The translations under genes were made by a program, and so were the position numbers. Below are positions 17,052 to 24,637 of a DNA stretch of 64,000 nucleotides, piece after piece. Under the pieces are notes generated by a model that ran no database searches, was not told the origin of the DNA, and saw only the letters and a list, made by a program, of their open reading frames with translations. Numbering within the stretch: the stretch's first letter is position 1; each line of letters begins with the position of its first letter. The DNA lies in assembly GCF_029868385.1 (NCBI RefSeq), contig NZ_JARWNX010000052.1, positions 1-64,000 on the forward strand, given 5' to 3'. This DNA comes from Nocardia cyriacigeorgica. Lineage in GTDB: Bacteria > Actinomycetota > Actinomycetes > Mycobacteriales > Mycobacteriaceae.

Positions 17052-17585
17052 TCAGTTGGGAAGGATAGGAACTATCGATTTCCCGACGTCTTGAATGGTT
17101 ACGCACGGATCGGCTGGATCGTCCAGCAATACATTGCTCATGACCCGCAGCTGGACAACTCCCTGCTCGGCGGGGAAGACGACGTCGCAGAGCAGGTCTT
17201 TCGATGCCCCGGCAACTCTGAATTGCCGGCCCTGACGTCCGCCGACTGTCACGTCCTCGAACTCGACATTCCCGGGCTTCTGCTCGAAATCCTGGACGGT
17301 CAAACCCGTCGAGAACACAGTCACTGAGTGTTGCCGCCCCTGCCACGTGCAGATCTCCCAACCGGCTTGATCCACTCCCGCCGCCCCCTTCTCGACGGCC
17401 GCTGGATCGACGCCGGCCGTGGTCAGCGCCTCGTCGGGAATCGCGGTGCAAGGATCGAACAGTGCAACCGGTGCGGCGCTCGCGCTCCCCTCCGCCGTCG
17501 GCGACCCCTCAGTACTCCCCCCACAAGCCACAATCCCAGGCACAACAACACCCGCAACCAGCATCATCTTGATAAGGCGCCCCAT
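17052..17585 (-). CDS. DUF3558 family lipoprotein
   Basis: An N-terminal hydrophobic segment ends in a lipobox (GIVAC), followed by a Ser/Thr/Gly-rich linker and a DUF3558 domain: FDPCTAIPDEALTTAGVDP, WEICTWQG, then a paired-Cys beta region ending DPCVTIQDVGKSIVPILP. The family is common in mycobacteria and nocardiae; its function is unknown. ATG 17585 with AAGGG five bases upstream is preferred; GTG 17591 is an alternative. It leads the minus-strand ESX-associated operon. Confidence 0.85.
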   Translation of the reverse strand: MGRLIKMMLVAGVVVPGIVACGGSTEGSPTAEGSASAAPVALFDPCTAIPDEALTTAGVDPAAVEKGAAGVDQAGWEICTWQGRQHSVTVFSTGLTVQDFEQKPGNVEFEDVTVGGRQGRQFRVAGASKDLLCDVVFPAEQGVVQLRVMSNVLLDDPADPCVTIQDVGKSIVPILPN

Positions 17586-17699
17586 CCCCACCCTTTCGAC
17601 CTGTGACGGCTCAGGACGCCCGACCTTAACAGACGACCAGTTGGCGGCCCGTGCCGATCCATGCGGGCCGGACGGGACGGAGACCGAACCAGAACGTCT

Positions 17700-18494
17700 C
17701 TACCTGCGGTGATATCCATCCGAGCCGTCCGCCGGGTCCGAATCGGTGTGATGCCGATCCCGTGCTGGGTCGTACAGATGGGAACTTGCACAGGAAATCC
17801 CCGATTCCAGCGCTCGCCCGACGAGAATCACCGCGGCCTGGCGTAGCCCCGCTGCCTCGACCTGATCGGCGATATCGGCCAGGGTTCCGCGCAGTACCAG
17901 TTCCTCGGGTTGGCTGGCTCGGTAGACGACGGCGGTGGGGCAATCGGGGCCGTGGGATTCGGCGAGTTCGGTGGCCAGGGGGCGGATTCGGGTGATGGCC
18001 AGGTGGAGGACCAGAGTTGCTCCGGTGCGGGCGAATTCGGTCAGTGACTCCGATTCCGGCATGGCGGTGGAGCGGGCCTGGGTTCGGGTGAGGACTACCG
18101 ATTGCACGACTTCGGGGACGGTGAGTTCGGCGCCGAGGATCGCTGCTGCCGCGGCGTAGGCGGGGACGCCGGGGGTGACGTCCCAGGGGACGCCGTGGGC
18201 GTCGAGGCGGCGGGTCTGTTCGGTGAGGGCGGAGTAGATGGACGGGTCGCCGGAGCACAGGCGGGCGACGTCGCGGCCGGATTCGTGGGCGCGTACCAGA
18301 TGGTCGGTGATCTGGTCGATGTCGAGGTGCTGGGTGTCGACGAGTTCGGTGTCGGGGGCGCAGTGGGCAAGTATCTCGGGGTCGAGGTAGGTGCCTGCGT
18401 ACAGGCAGATCGGTGAGCTGCGGAGCAGGTTGACCGCGCGCACGGTCAGGAGGTCCGCCGCGCCGGGGCCCGCGCCGATGAAGTGCACCGTCAT
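17700..18494 (-). CDS. cobM: Precorrin-4 C11-methyltransferase
   Basis: CobM methylates C11 of precorrin-4 using S-adenosylmethionine in aerobic cobalamin synthesis. The 264-residue protein has the tetrapyrrole-methylase fold: VHFIGAGPGAADLLTVRA at the N terminus, YAGTYLDPEIL, RLCSGDPSIYSA, and VTPGVPAYAAAAA. The length is normal apart from a His/Asp-rich tail. Other cob genes are not adjacent, and no cobalamin riboswitch is visible in the 177-base upstream gap, in which I see nothing else. Confidence 0.93.
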   Translation of the reverse strand: MTVHFIGAGPGAADLLTVRAVNLLRSSPICLYAGTYLDPEILAHCAPDTELVDTQHLDIDQITDHLVRAHESGRDVARLCSGDPSIYSALTEQTRRLDAHGVPWDVTPGVPAYAAAAAILGAELTVPEVVQSVVLTRTQARSTAMPESESLTEFARTGATLVLHLAITRIRPLATELAESHGPDCPTAVVYRASQPEELVLRGTLADIADQVEAAGLRQAAVILVGRALESGISCASSHLYDPARDRHHTDSDPADGSDGYHRR

Positions 18495-18671
18495 CGCATG
18501 CCGCCCGTCACGTCGGTGCGCGATGTTGCCGATGCGTACCGTGTCGCGGACGTATCACCACGGCCCGCGCGGCTGTCGCGACGGGGCGCGGGCACGCTGG
18601 TCGGTGACTCGGGCATGCGCTGTCCTCTACTCTTCGGGGCACCGGCGTCGCGTCGGCGCCGACGAGTCTAT

Positions 18672-19097
18672 TCACCCCGTCATATCGAATGCCGCGATGA
18701 CCTTGTCCGGCCGCACCCGCACTACCACCTCGCCGGGGACACCGTTGCGCTTACCGAATTCCTCCGCACGGTCGGCGCCCATATAACGGGCACCGATCGC
18801 GGTGGCGGTGCGCACCAACTCGTCCAGATCCTCCGACAGGGTCACCGTGCCCTGGACTTGCACGAACGCGTACGGCCGCTCCTCGAGATCGACGCACAAC
18901 GCGATCCGCCCATCACGGGCGAACGCCTTACCCTTCGCGGAACTCTTGCCGGTGTTGAACACCAGTTCCTCGCCTTCGACCACGAACCAGACCGGAACCA
19001 CCACCGGCCGCCCATCACTCGCCGTGAACGCCACCTTCGCGGTCCGCGTGCCGTATGTGAGAAAGTCCCGCACCGCGGGATCGGTCAATGCCGCCAT
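18672..19097 (-). CDS. PPOX-class F420-dependent oxidoreductase
   Basis: The 141-residue protein has the split-barrel fold of the pyridoxamine-phosphate-oxidase superfamily: an N-terminal TDPAVRDFLTYGTRTAKVAF segment, a central VVVPVWFVVEGEELVFNT strand pair, SSAKGKAFARDGRIALCVD, and a long VQVQGTV strand. This pattern is typical of the actinobacterial F420-binding subgroup. The substrate is unknown. GGGTGGGG precedes the ATG. It appears to be a single-gene unit. Confidence 0.85.
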   Translation of the reverse strand: MAALTDPAVRDFLTYGTRTAKVAFTASDGRPVVVPVWFVVEGEELVFNTGKSSAKGKAFARDGRIALCVDLEERPYAFVQVQGTVTLSEDLDELVRTATAIGARYMGADRAEEFGKRNGVPGEVVVRVRPDKVIAAFDMTG

Positions 19098-19223
19098 CGC
19101 CCCACCCTAAAGGCGACCTCCACCCACACCCGCGCACGACATGACCCAGCCGACCGCCGATCCCCCGTCGCCGACCACACCAGCACCAGCCCGCGCCACG
19201 CACCGCCCGCCAGTGACGCGCGT

Positions 19224-19279
19224 CGAGTGGCACCCGAGCGCGGCAAACGTCGAGTAGCCCCCCGCTCAGGTGCCACTCG
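19224..19279. repeat. Long near-perfect inverted repeat
   Basis: Arms at 19224-19240 and 19263-19279 match at 16 of 17 positions (outer eleven bases CGAGTGGCACC perfect), with a 22-base loop. It lies about 130 bases upstream of the PPOX start, between that gene and the broken small gene. It could be a dispersed palindromic element or a terminator for an upstream transcript. Confidence 0.5.
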
Positions 19280-19374
19280 GCGACGGCCGTCGGAGCGCAC
19301 GTGCTAGCGGACTGGCTTTTATTTTTTTCTGACGTATGGTCGAGGTGGTTGGAACTTCGAAAGCAGGAGCGACA

Positions 19375-19497
19375 ATGTCTGATTAATCTCGTGGTAAGGC
19401 GCCGAAGAAACCCGCGACCACCATCAAGGAGCGGCGGGCGGCGAAGCGGGAGCGGGCAACCGGTGCATCGGCGATCAGCCGGAAGCGTAAGGGCTGA
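19375..19497 (+). pseudogene. Small basic protein gene broken by a stop at codon 4
   Basis: With GCAGGAG upstream, ATG 19375 opens a frame that reads MSD, stop TAA (19384-19386), then SRGKAPKKPATTIKERRAAK and a basic end finishing RKRKG before TGA. The 40-codon layout resembles the very small Lys/Arg-rich actinobacterial proteins of the MSDKSPR...KK...KERRAAK kind. A single AAA-to-TAA change at codon 4 would explain the break. No alternative in-frame start is seen downstream. A sequencing error is possible. Confidence 0.5.
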
Positions 19498-19705
19498 GCG
19501 ATCTTTCGCCTCGACACACGTTCACACCCTCGGCTGCTGTCGCCGGTGATTCGGGGGGAAAGTTTCCGATTCGATATGCACCGAATCAATTTTCCATGGT
19601 GCCGGATCAGCACCTGACCGAAACCGGGATCAAGCGGTGTCAATTTTCTCGAGATCGACACGTAGAAAATAGCCACGCATATATTTTCACCTTTCAGGAG
19701 TAGCC

Positions 19706-19864
19706 ATGACTTCATCCGGAACCGCCGACCGAACGGCCGAGCCCGGATCAGGCTTCAGCACCACCGAGATCAAGGCCCGGATCAAGGAGATGTTCGACGC
19801 CAGGACCCAGCCCATCCGAGTAGACGGGAACGGCAGTCGTGATCGCGACGAAGGCGAACCGTAA
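19706..19864 (+). CDS. Small unrecognised protein (52 residues)
   Basis: ATG 19706 follows CAGGAG by seven bases, and the frame ends at TAA 19862-19864. It encodes a hydrophilic 52-residue protein with a Ser/Thr-rich start, one helix (TEIKARIKEMFDAR) and an Arg/Asp/Gly tail. Its 3' end overlaps the start of the next frame, suggesting translational coupling. No family is recognised. Confidence 0.5.
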   Translation: MTSSGTADRTAEPGSGFSTTEIKARIKEMFDARTQPIRVDGNGSRDRDEGEP

Positions 19865-20531
19865 GGGCGAACGCGATACCAACCCCCGACGCCACCGGCC
19901 CTCGATGGACCGGACTCCCGGTCCATCACCGGTGATCATCGGCCGACCGACTCGGCTGCTGGATACCGTGATCACCGCCTTCCACCGCACCGGCATACCG
20001 GCGAGTTATGGTGGAGCACCGGATATCTCACGGCCACTGCCCGCATACGCGCAGGTTCACGATCGTAGCGTCCGACGACGAGACCCACTCCCGGCGGAGC
20101 AGGGCCCGATCGGCTCGGCCCACCAGACCGCAGGTGAAACCACCGCATCGATCATCGTCATCGCTGACAGGCCACTGATCGCCGACCTGTTCGGCGAACA
20201 CACCGGCAGTGGAGCGGGAATCCGACTGTTCCACCGCGCCCGAAGAGTGCGGTCGGTCGAACGCCAGATCTGCGATATGGCCACCAGCACAGCGCTGGCG
20301 ATCGCAGCGCGCCGACTCCTCATCGTGTGCGACGCCGGACGAACGTCCCCGGCCGAACGGACGCGCGCGATCCGCTGGGTTCGAGGCTTGGCGCACCGGA
20401 TCGGCTATGAATGCGCGATGAACGGGCTGCCCGCTCTCGCCACGTCGTACACGATGGTGGTGTCCGAGACCGAGGTGGAACACTCCGCACGCATCGTCGT
20501 CGATTGGTGCCGGTGCGGGCAGGGCCGCTGA
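19839..20531 (+). CDS. Hypothetical protein of unknown function
   Basis: The 230-residue frame begins at GTG 19839 inside the previous small gene; ATG 19905 is an alternative start. It contains an Ile/Val strand (SIIVIADRPLIADLFGEH), an Arg-rich middle, a helix followed by RRLLIVCDAG, and a Trp/Cys-containing end (VVDWCRCG). The alternating strands and helices suggest a soluble alpha/beta fold, but no catalytic motif or family is recognised. It is convergent with the LysR gene. Confidence 0.5.
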   Translation: MIATKANRKGERDTNPRRHRPSMDRTPGPSPVIIGRPTRLLDTVITAFHRTGIPASYGGAPDISRPLPAYAQVHDRSVRRRDPLPAEQGPIGSAHQTAGETTASIIVIADRPLIADLFGEHTGSGAGIRLFHRARRVRSVERQICDMATSTALAIAARRLLIVCDAGRTSPAERTRAIRWVRGLAHRIGYECAMNGLPALATSYTMVVSETEVEHSARIVVDWCRCGQGR

Positions 20532-20563
20532 TGTCTTCGGGGCATCGTCGGCCTGGTACGGCC

Positions 20564-21484
20564 CTACGCCTTGCCGAGCAGAACCGGTTGCTGTTCGCGG
20601 ATCAACTGGACGAGCGCGTCGACCACCGCGGCCACCTCGGGGCGGCGCAAGGTTTCCGGCCGGGCGACCAGCCAGTAGGACAGCGGGATCGTGACGGCAT
20701 CGGGCAGCACTCGGATCAGGTCGTCGTGGCGGTCGGCCATGAAGCACGGGAGTAGGCCGAGACCGGCTGCGGCGCGGGTGGCTTCGACGTGGACGAAGAC
20801 ATTCGTCGAGGTCACCGACTCGCGCATGGCGGGCGCGAAGCTCGAAGCCAGATCCAGATCGTCCACCTGGAGCATGGAATCGATGAAGTACACCAGTGGG
20901 TGAGCGGCGAGATCGGCGATGGTGCCCGGCGTCCCGTATTCGTCGAGGTAATCGCGGGACCCGTAGAGGCCGAGACAGTAGTCACCGAGCCGAATCGCCT
21001 TGGCGCGCTGCACCTGCGGTTCGCCGACGACGACCTCGATATCCAGACCGGACCGCTGCTGTGAGGCCCGCCGGGTGGTGGCGACGATCTCGACGGCGAC
21101 CCGTGGATGCTCGCGCCGGACCCGCGCGGCGGCGGGTGCGGCGAGATAGGCACTGAACCCGTCGGTCGCCGACAAGCGCACCACACCCTCGAGCGTCCGG
21201 CGGTCCGGTGGGACTGCGATGAACTTGACCGCCGCCTCGATGGATTCCGCCGCAGCCAACGCCGCACTGCCGAGTTCGGTGAGTTCCCAACCACCCGCCG
21301 AGCGGGTGAGTACCCGACCGCCGAGGGCATGCTCCAACGCGGCGATGCGGCGGGCGATGGTGGTGTGGTTGATGCCGAGTTCGTTCGCGGCGGTGACGTA
21401 GCGGCCCGAACGCCCGACGGCCAGCAGCACCAGCAGATCGTCGGCGCTGGGACGACGAGCCGGACCGGACGCGGACGCATTCAC
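20564..21484 (-). CDS. LysR-family transcriptional regulator
   Basis: The N-terminal winged HTH is clear (LLVLLAVGRSGRYVTAANEL, then RRIAALEHALGGRVLTRS), followed by a substrate-binding domain with the effector-pocket pattern VRLSATDGFSAYLAAPAAARV. GTG 21484 places the HTH at the usual distance from the N terminus; ATG 21523 is an alternative. It is divergent from the MFS transporter, which it probably regulates along with 3-hydroxybutyrate dehydrogenase. A perfect inverted repeat directly upstream of the GTG is a candidate autoregulatory site. Confidence 0.88.
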   Translation of the reverse strand: MNASASGPARRPSADDLLVLLAVGRSGRYVTAANELGINHTTIARRIAALEHALGGRVLTRSAGGWELTELGSAALAAAESIEAAVKFIAVPPDRRTLEGVVRLSATDGFSAYLAAPAAARVRREHPRVAVEIVATTRRASQQRSGLDIEVVVGEPQVQRAKAIRLGDYCLGLYGSRDYLDEYGTPGTIADLAAHPLVYFIDSMLQVDDLDLASSFAPAMRESVTSTNVFVHVEATRAAAGLGLLPCFMADRHDDLIRVLPDAVTIPLSYWLVARPETLRRPEVAAVVDALVQLIREQQPVLLGKA

Positions 21485-21502
21485 GTCTGCATTTTTGCAG
21501 AC
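21485..21502. promoter_or_regulatory. Palindromic candidate LysR operator
   Basis: GTCTGCA-N4-TGCAGAC is a perfect seven-base inverted repeat abutting the LysR GTG start and about 120 bases upstream of the MFS start. It contains a T-N11-A pattern of the kind LysR proteins bind. Confidence 0.45.
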
Positions 21503-21623
21503 ATACCCTGCGCATCTGGCCATTGCCGCCGATAACCCTGTGCACTGATACTCATCGTCATGACCTGTGGCGGCCATCACATCCGATCGATGGGTTGGTC
21601 GCGCTGATGAGGGAGTTTCAACG

Positions 21624-23033
21624 ATGAGCGTGCACGACGCGGCGAAGCAGACCGCCCCAGCAGCACCGACCGGCCTACGCAGAGTGGTCGCCGCGTCGAT
21701 GGCGGGGACGGTGGTGGAGTGGTATGAGTTCTTCCTGTACGGCACCGCCGCGACGCTGGTGTTCAGCAAGGTGTTCTTCGCCGAGGGCACCAGCGATCTG
21801 GACGCGATCCTCGCGGCGTTCGTCACCTATGCGGTGGGCTTCGCGGCCCGGCCGCTCGGCGGCGTCGTCTTCGGCCACTTCGGTGACAAATACGGACGGA
21901 AGAAGCTGCTCCAGTTCAGCCTGCTGCTGGTCGGTGCCGCGACCTTCCTGATGGGCTGTCTGCCGACCTTCGGGCAGGTCGGCTATTGGGCGCCGACCTT
22001 GCTGGTCATCCTGCGCTTCATCCAGGGTTTCGCCGTGGGCGGCGAATGGGGTGGTGCGGTGCTGCTGGTGGCCGAACACAGCCCCAACCGCAGCCGCGGA
22101 TTCTGGGCGAGCTGGCCGCAGGCGGGTGTGCCCGCGGGCAATCTGCTGGCCACGGTCGTCTTGCTGGCGCTGACCTCGACCCTCTCGGACGCGGCATTCC
22201 TCAGCTGGGGGTGGCGGGTCGCGTTCTGGCTGTCGGCGGTGGTGGTGCTCGTCGGCTACTACGTGCGCACCAAGGTCACCGACGCGCCGATCTTCGTCGC
22301 CGCGCAGCAGGAGGCCGAGCAGGCCCGCGCCACCTCGTTCAGCGTGGTCGAGGTGCTGAAGCGTTATCCGCGTGGCGTTTTCACCGCGATGGGTCTGCGC
22401 TTCGGCGAGAACATCATGTACTATCTGGTCGTCACGTTCACGATCACCTATCTCAAGGTGCAGGTCGATGTGGATACCGACACCATCCTGTGGTGGTTGC
22501 TGATCGCACACGCCATCCACTTCTTCGCGATCCCGATGGTCGGCAGGCTCAGTGACCGGTTCGGCCGGCGGCCGGTATATCTGATCGGCGCGATCACCGC
22601 AGGCACCTGGGGCTTCTTCGCCTTCCCGATGATGGACAGCGGCCATAACGCGATCATCCTGTCCGCGATCATCATCGGCCTGCTGTTCCACGCACTCATG
22701 TACGCCGCGCAGCCCGCGATCATGGCGGAAATGTTCCCCACCCGGATGCGGTACTCGGGCGTCTCGCTGGGCTATCAGGTGACCTCGATCGTCGCGGGCT
22801 CGCTCGCCCCGATCATCGCCGTGCGGCTACTGGACACCTTCGACTCCTCGGTGCCGATCGCCTGGTATCTGGCCGGTGCCTGCGCCGTGACCGCCGTCGC
22901 GGTGATCGTCGCCAGGGAGACCAGCGGCCTCGACCTCGCCGATATCGACTCGGCGGATGCGGCGAATCTGGCGGATGAGGCCGAGCGGGCCGCGACGATC
23001 GCGCCTACGCCCGTACCGGTGATCGCGAAATGA
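21624..23033 (+). CDS. MFS transporter, metabolite:H+ symporter (MHS) family
   Basis: The 469-residue protein has about 12 membrane helices and the MHS signatures: GTVVEWYEFFLYG in helix 1, RPLGGVVFGHFGDKYGRK in loop 2-3, RFIQGFAVGGEWGG, and LSDRFGRRPVY after the centre. ATG 21624 follows GAGGGAG. The family imports small organic acids with protons. The next gene encodes 3-hydroxybutyrate dehydrogenase, so a 3-hydroxybutyrate or acetoacetate-like substrate is likely by context. The C-terminal tail is acidic and cytosolic. Confidence 0.88.
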   Translation: MSVHDAAKQTAPAAPTGLRRVVAASMAGTVVEWYEFFLYGTAATLVFSKVFFAEGTSDLDAILAAFVTYAVGFAARPLGGVVFGHFGDKYGRKKLLQFSLLLVGAATFLMGCLPTFGQVGYWAPTLLVILRFIQGFAVGGEWGGAVLLVAEHSPNRSRGFWASWPQAGVPAGNLLATVVLLALTSTLSDAAFLSWGWRVAFWLSAVVVLVGYYVRTKVTDAPIFVAAQQEAEQARATSFSVVEVLKRYPRGVFTAMGLRFGENIMYYLVVTFTITYLKVQVDVDTDTILWWLLIAHAIHFFAIPMVGRLSDRFGRRPVYLIGAITAGTWGFFAFPMMDSGHNAIILSAIIIGLLFHALMYAAQPAIMAEMFPTRMRYSGVSLGYQVTSIVAGSLAPIIAVRLLDTFDSSVPIAWYLAGACAVTAVAVIVARETSGLDLADIDSADAANLADEAERAATIAPTPVPVIAK

Positions 23034-23163
23034 GCGCATTCGAAGGAGGCTGCGAAATCGTGTGGGGCCGCCGGTCGACCGGCCCGGTCAGTAGCACCTG
23101 TCAGTGGGTTCGCGGGAACACGCCCACCACGGCCCAGCACGTGCGAACTCGGGCGGCGGTTCG

Positions 23164-23910
23164 ATGAGCACGCTCGAGGGGCGCCGCGCGCTGGTGACCG
23201 GCGGGGCGAGCGGAATCGGTGCGGCCTGCGCTCATGCCCTCGCCGCGCGCGGTGCCCACGTCACGGTCGCCGATATCGACGAGGTCGGTGCGAAGACGCT
23301 GGCCGAGGAGATCGGCGGCACCGCATGGGCGGTGGATCTGCTCGATGTCGCCGAACTCGAGGACTTGACCCTCGACATGGACATCCTGGTGAACAACGCA
23401 GGCGTCCAGCGCATCGACCCGATCACCGATTTCGCGCCGGAACGGTTCCGCACCCTGATGACGCTGATGGCCGAGGCGCCGTTCCTGCTGATCCGGGCCG
23501 CACTCCCGCATATGTACGAGCAGGGGTTCGGCCGAATCGTCAACATCTCCTCGGTGCACGGTCTGCGGGCCTCGGAGTACAAGGTCGCCTACGTCGCCGC
23601 CAAACACGCCTTGGAGGGCATTTCCAAGGTGACTGCGTTGGAGGGCGGCAGGCACGGCGTGACGAGCAACTGCGTCAACCCCGGATATGTGCGCACCCCC
23701 CTGGTCGACAAGCAGATCGCCGATCAGGCCAGAACTCATGGCATCGCCGAAAGCGAAGTCCTGGAACGGATTCTGCTCACCGAGAGCGCGATCAAACGGC
23801 TGGTGGAGCCGGAGGAAGTCGGTGCGCTCACCGCATGGCTGGCGGGGCCAGACGCTGGGATGGTCACGGGCGCCTCCTACACGATGGACGGAGGTTGGAG
23901 CGCCCGGTGA
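23164..23910 (+). CDS. bdhA: 3-hydroxybutyrate dehydrogenase (short-chain dehydrogenase)
   Basis: This enzyme interconverts (R)-3-hydroxybutyrate and acetoacetate with NAD. The 248-residue protein has the SDR NAD loop TGGASGIG (12-19), NNAG (77-80), catalytic Ser130, Tyr143 and Lys147, and strong 3-hydroxybutyrate dehydrogenase signatures: APFLLIRAALPHMYEQGFGR, HGLRASEYK, CVNPGYVRTPLV and MDGGWSA. ATG 23164 gives the standard start five residues before the beta-alpha-beta fold. It is probably co-transcribed with the transporter 130 bases upstream. Confidence 0.88.
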   Translation: MSTLEGRRALVTGGASGIGAACAHALAARGAHVTVADIDEVGAKTLAEEIGGTAWAVDLLDVAELEDLTLDMDILVNNAGVQRIDPITDFAPERFRTLMTLMAEAPFLLIRAALPHMYEQGFGRIVNISSVHGLRASEYKVAYVAAKHALEGISKVTALEGGRHGVTSNCVNPGYVRTPLVDKQIADQARTHGIAESEVLERILLTESAIKRLVEPEEVGALTAWLAGPDAGMVTGASYTMDGGWSAR

Positions 23911-23950
23911 TCGGTCGAATCCGGCGGTGAGGCGCCGAACAGCGACCGCG

Positions 23951-24544
23951 TCAGCTCAACGCCGCGATCGCCATCTCCCGCAGAATCGCCCGAGCACGTG
24001 CCGCGGTCGCCGGGGTCGCACTGTGTGGGGTGGAGTTCAGCAGGCCGAAGGTGGCGTGGGCCTTCACGCGGGCTGCGTCTTCGGGCAGGTCGGGGTGCAG
24101 TTCGCGCTGTACGCCCACCCAGATCTCGACGTAGCGGCGCTGGAAGCGGCGCACTTCGCGGCGGGCGGGTTCGGGGACGTTGTCGAGGTCGCGGTCCTGG
24201 ATGCGGATGAGTTCGGGCTCACCGAGCGCGAAGTCCAGGTGGAAGTCGACCAGACGGCCCAGCGCCGTGAGCGGCGACTCCGCATCGGCCACCACGGCCT
24301 CGCCGCCCTCGAACAGGCGGCGGCTGACCCCGACCAGCAGTTCGACCAGCAGCGCCTCCTTGTTCGGGAAGTGCCGGTACACGGCGGGGCCGCTGATACC
24401 GACGGCCGCGCCGAGATCGTCGAGGCGCATGCCGAGGAAGCCGCGGTCGGCGATGAGCCGGGCGCCCGCATCGAGCAACTGCCGCCTGCGCTCGGCTTTC
24501 TGCTGTTCACGGCGCGTGAGCGTGCCGGTTTCCGTGCCGGTCAT
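23951..24544 (-). CDS. TetR-family regulator of the leucine-catabolism operon
   Basis: The 197-residue protein has a typical TetR HTH (LLDAGARLIADRGFLGMRLDDL, then GISGPAVYRHFPNKEALLVEL) and a helical ligand domain. It is divergent from accD1 with a 93-base gap holding two matching palindromes. In M. tuberculosis a TetR regulator likewise lies near the accA1-accD1 group. Repression released by an acyl-CoA intermediate is the likely mode, by analogy. Confidence 0.88.
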   Translation of the reverse strand: MTGTETGTLTRREQQKAERRRQLLDAGARLIADRGFLGMRLDDLGAAVGISGPAVYRHFPNKEALLVELLVGVSRRLFEGGEAVVADAESPLTALGRLVDFHLDFALGEPELIRIQDRDLDNVPEPARREVRRFQRRYVEIWVGVQRELHPDLPEDAARVKAHATFGLLNSTPHSATPATAARARAILREMAIAALS

Positions 24545-24575
24545 CGGCGCTCCTCCCAGCCGGTCTGGACAACTC

Positions 24576-24620
24576 GGTTAGTAAAGATTAACCTGAATTC
24601 CAGTTATCAGCGATTAACTG
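24576..24620. promoter_or_regulatory. Twin palindromic operators between the TetR gene and accD1
   Basis: GGTTA-N8-TAACC (24576-24593) and CAGTTA-N8-TAACTG (24601-24620) share a GTTA-N8-TAAC core, with centres 26 bases apart in the divergent promoter region. Such pairs are typical TetR sites controlling both directions. Confidence 0.65.
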
Positions 24621-24637
24621 ACTGGCAGGATGGCGTG

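Noticed and set aside
18495..18671. Cobalamin riboswitch upstream of cobM
   Set aside because: The 177-base gap has no B12-box-like sequence or recognisable conserved core.
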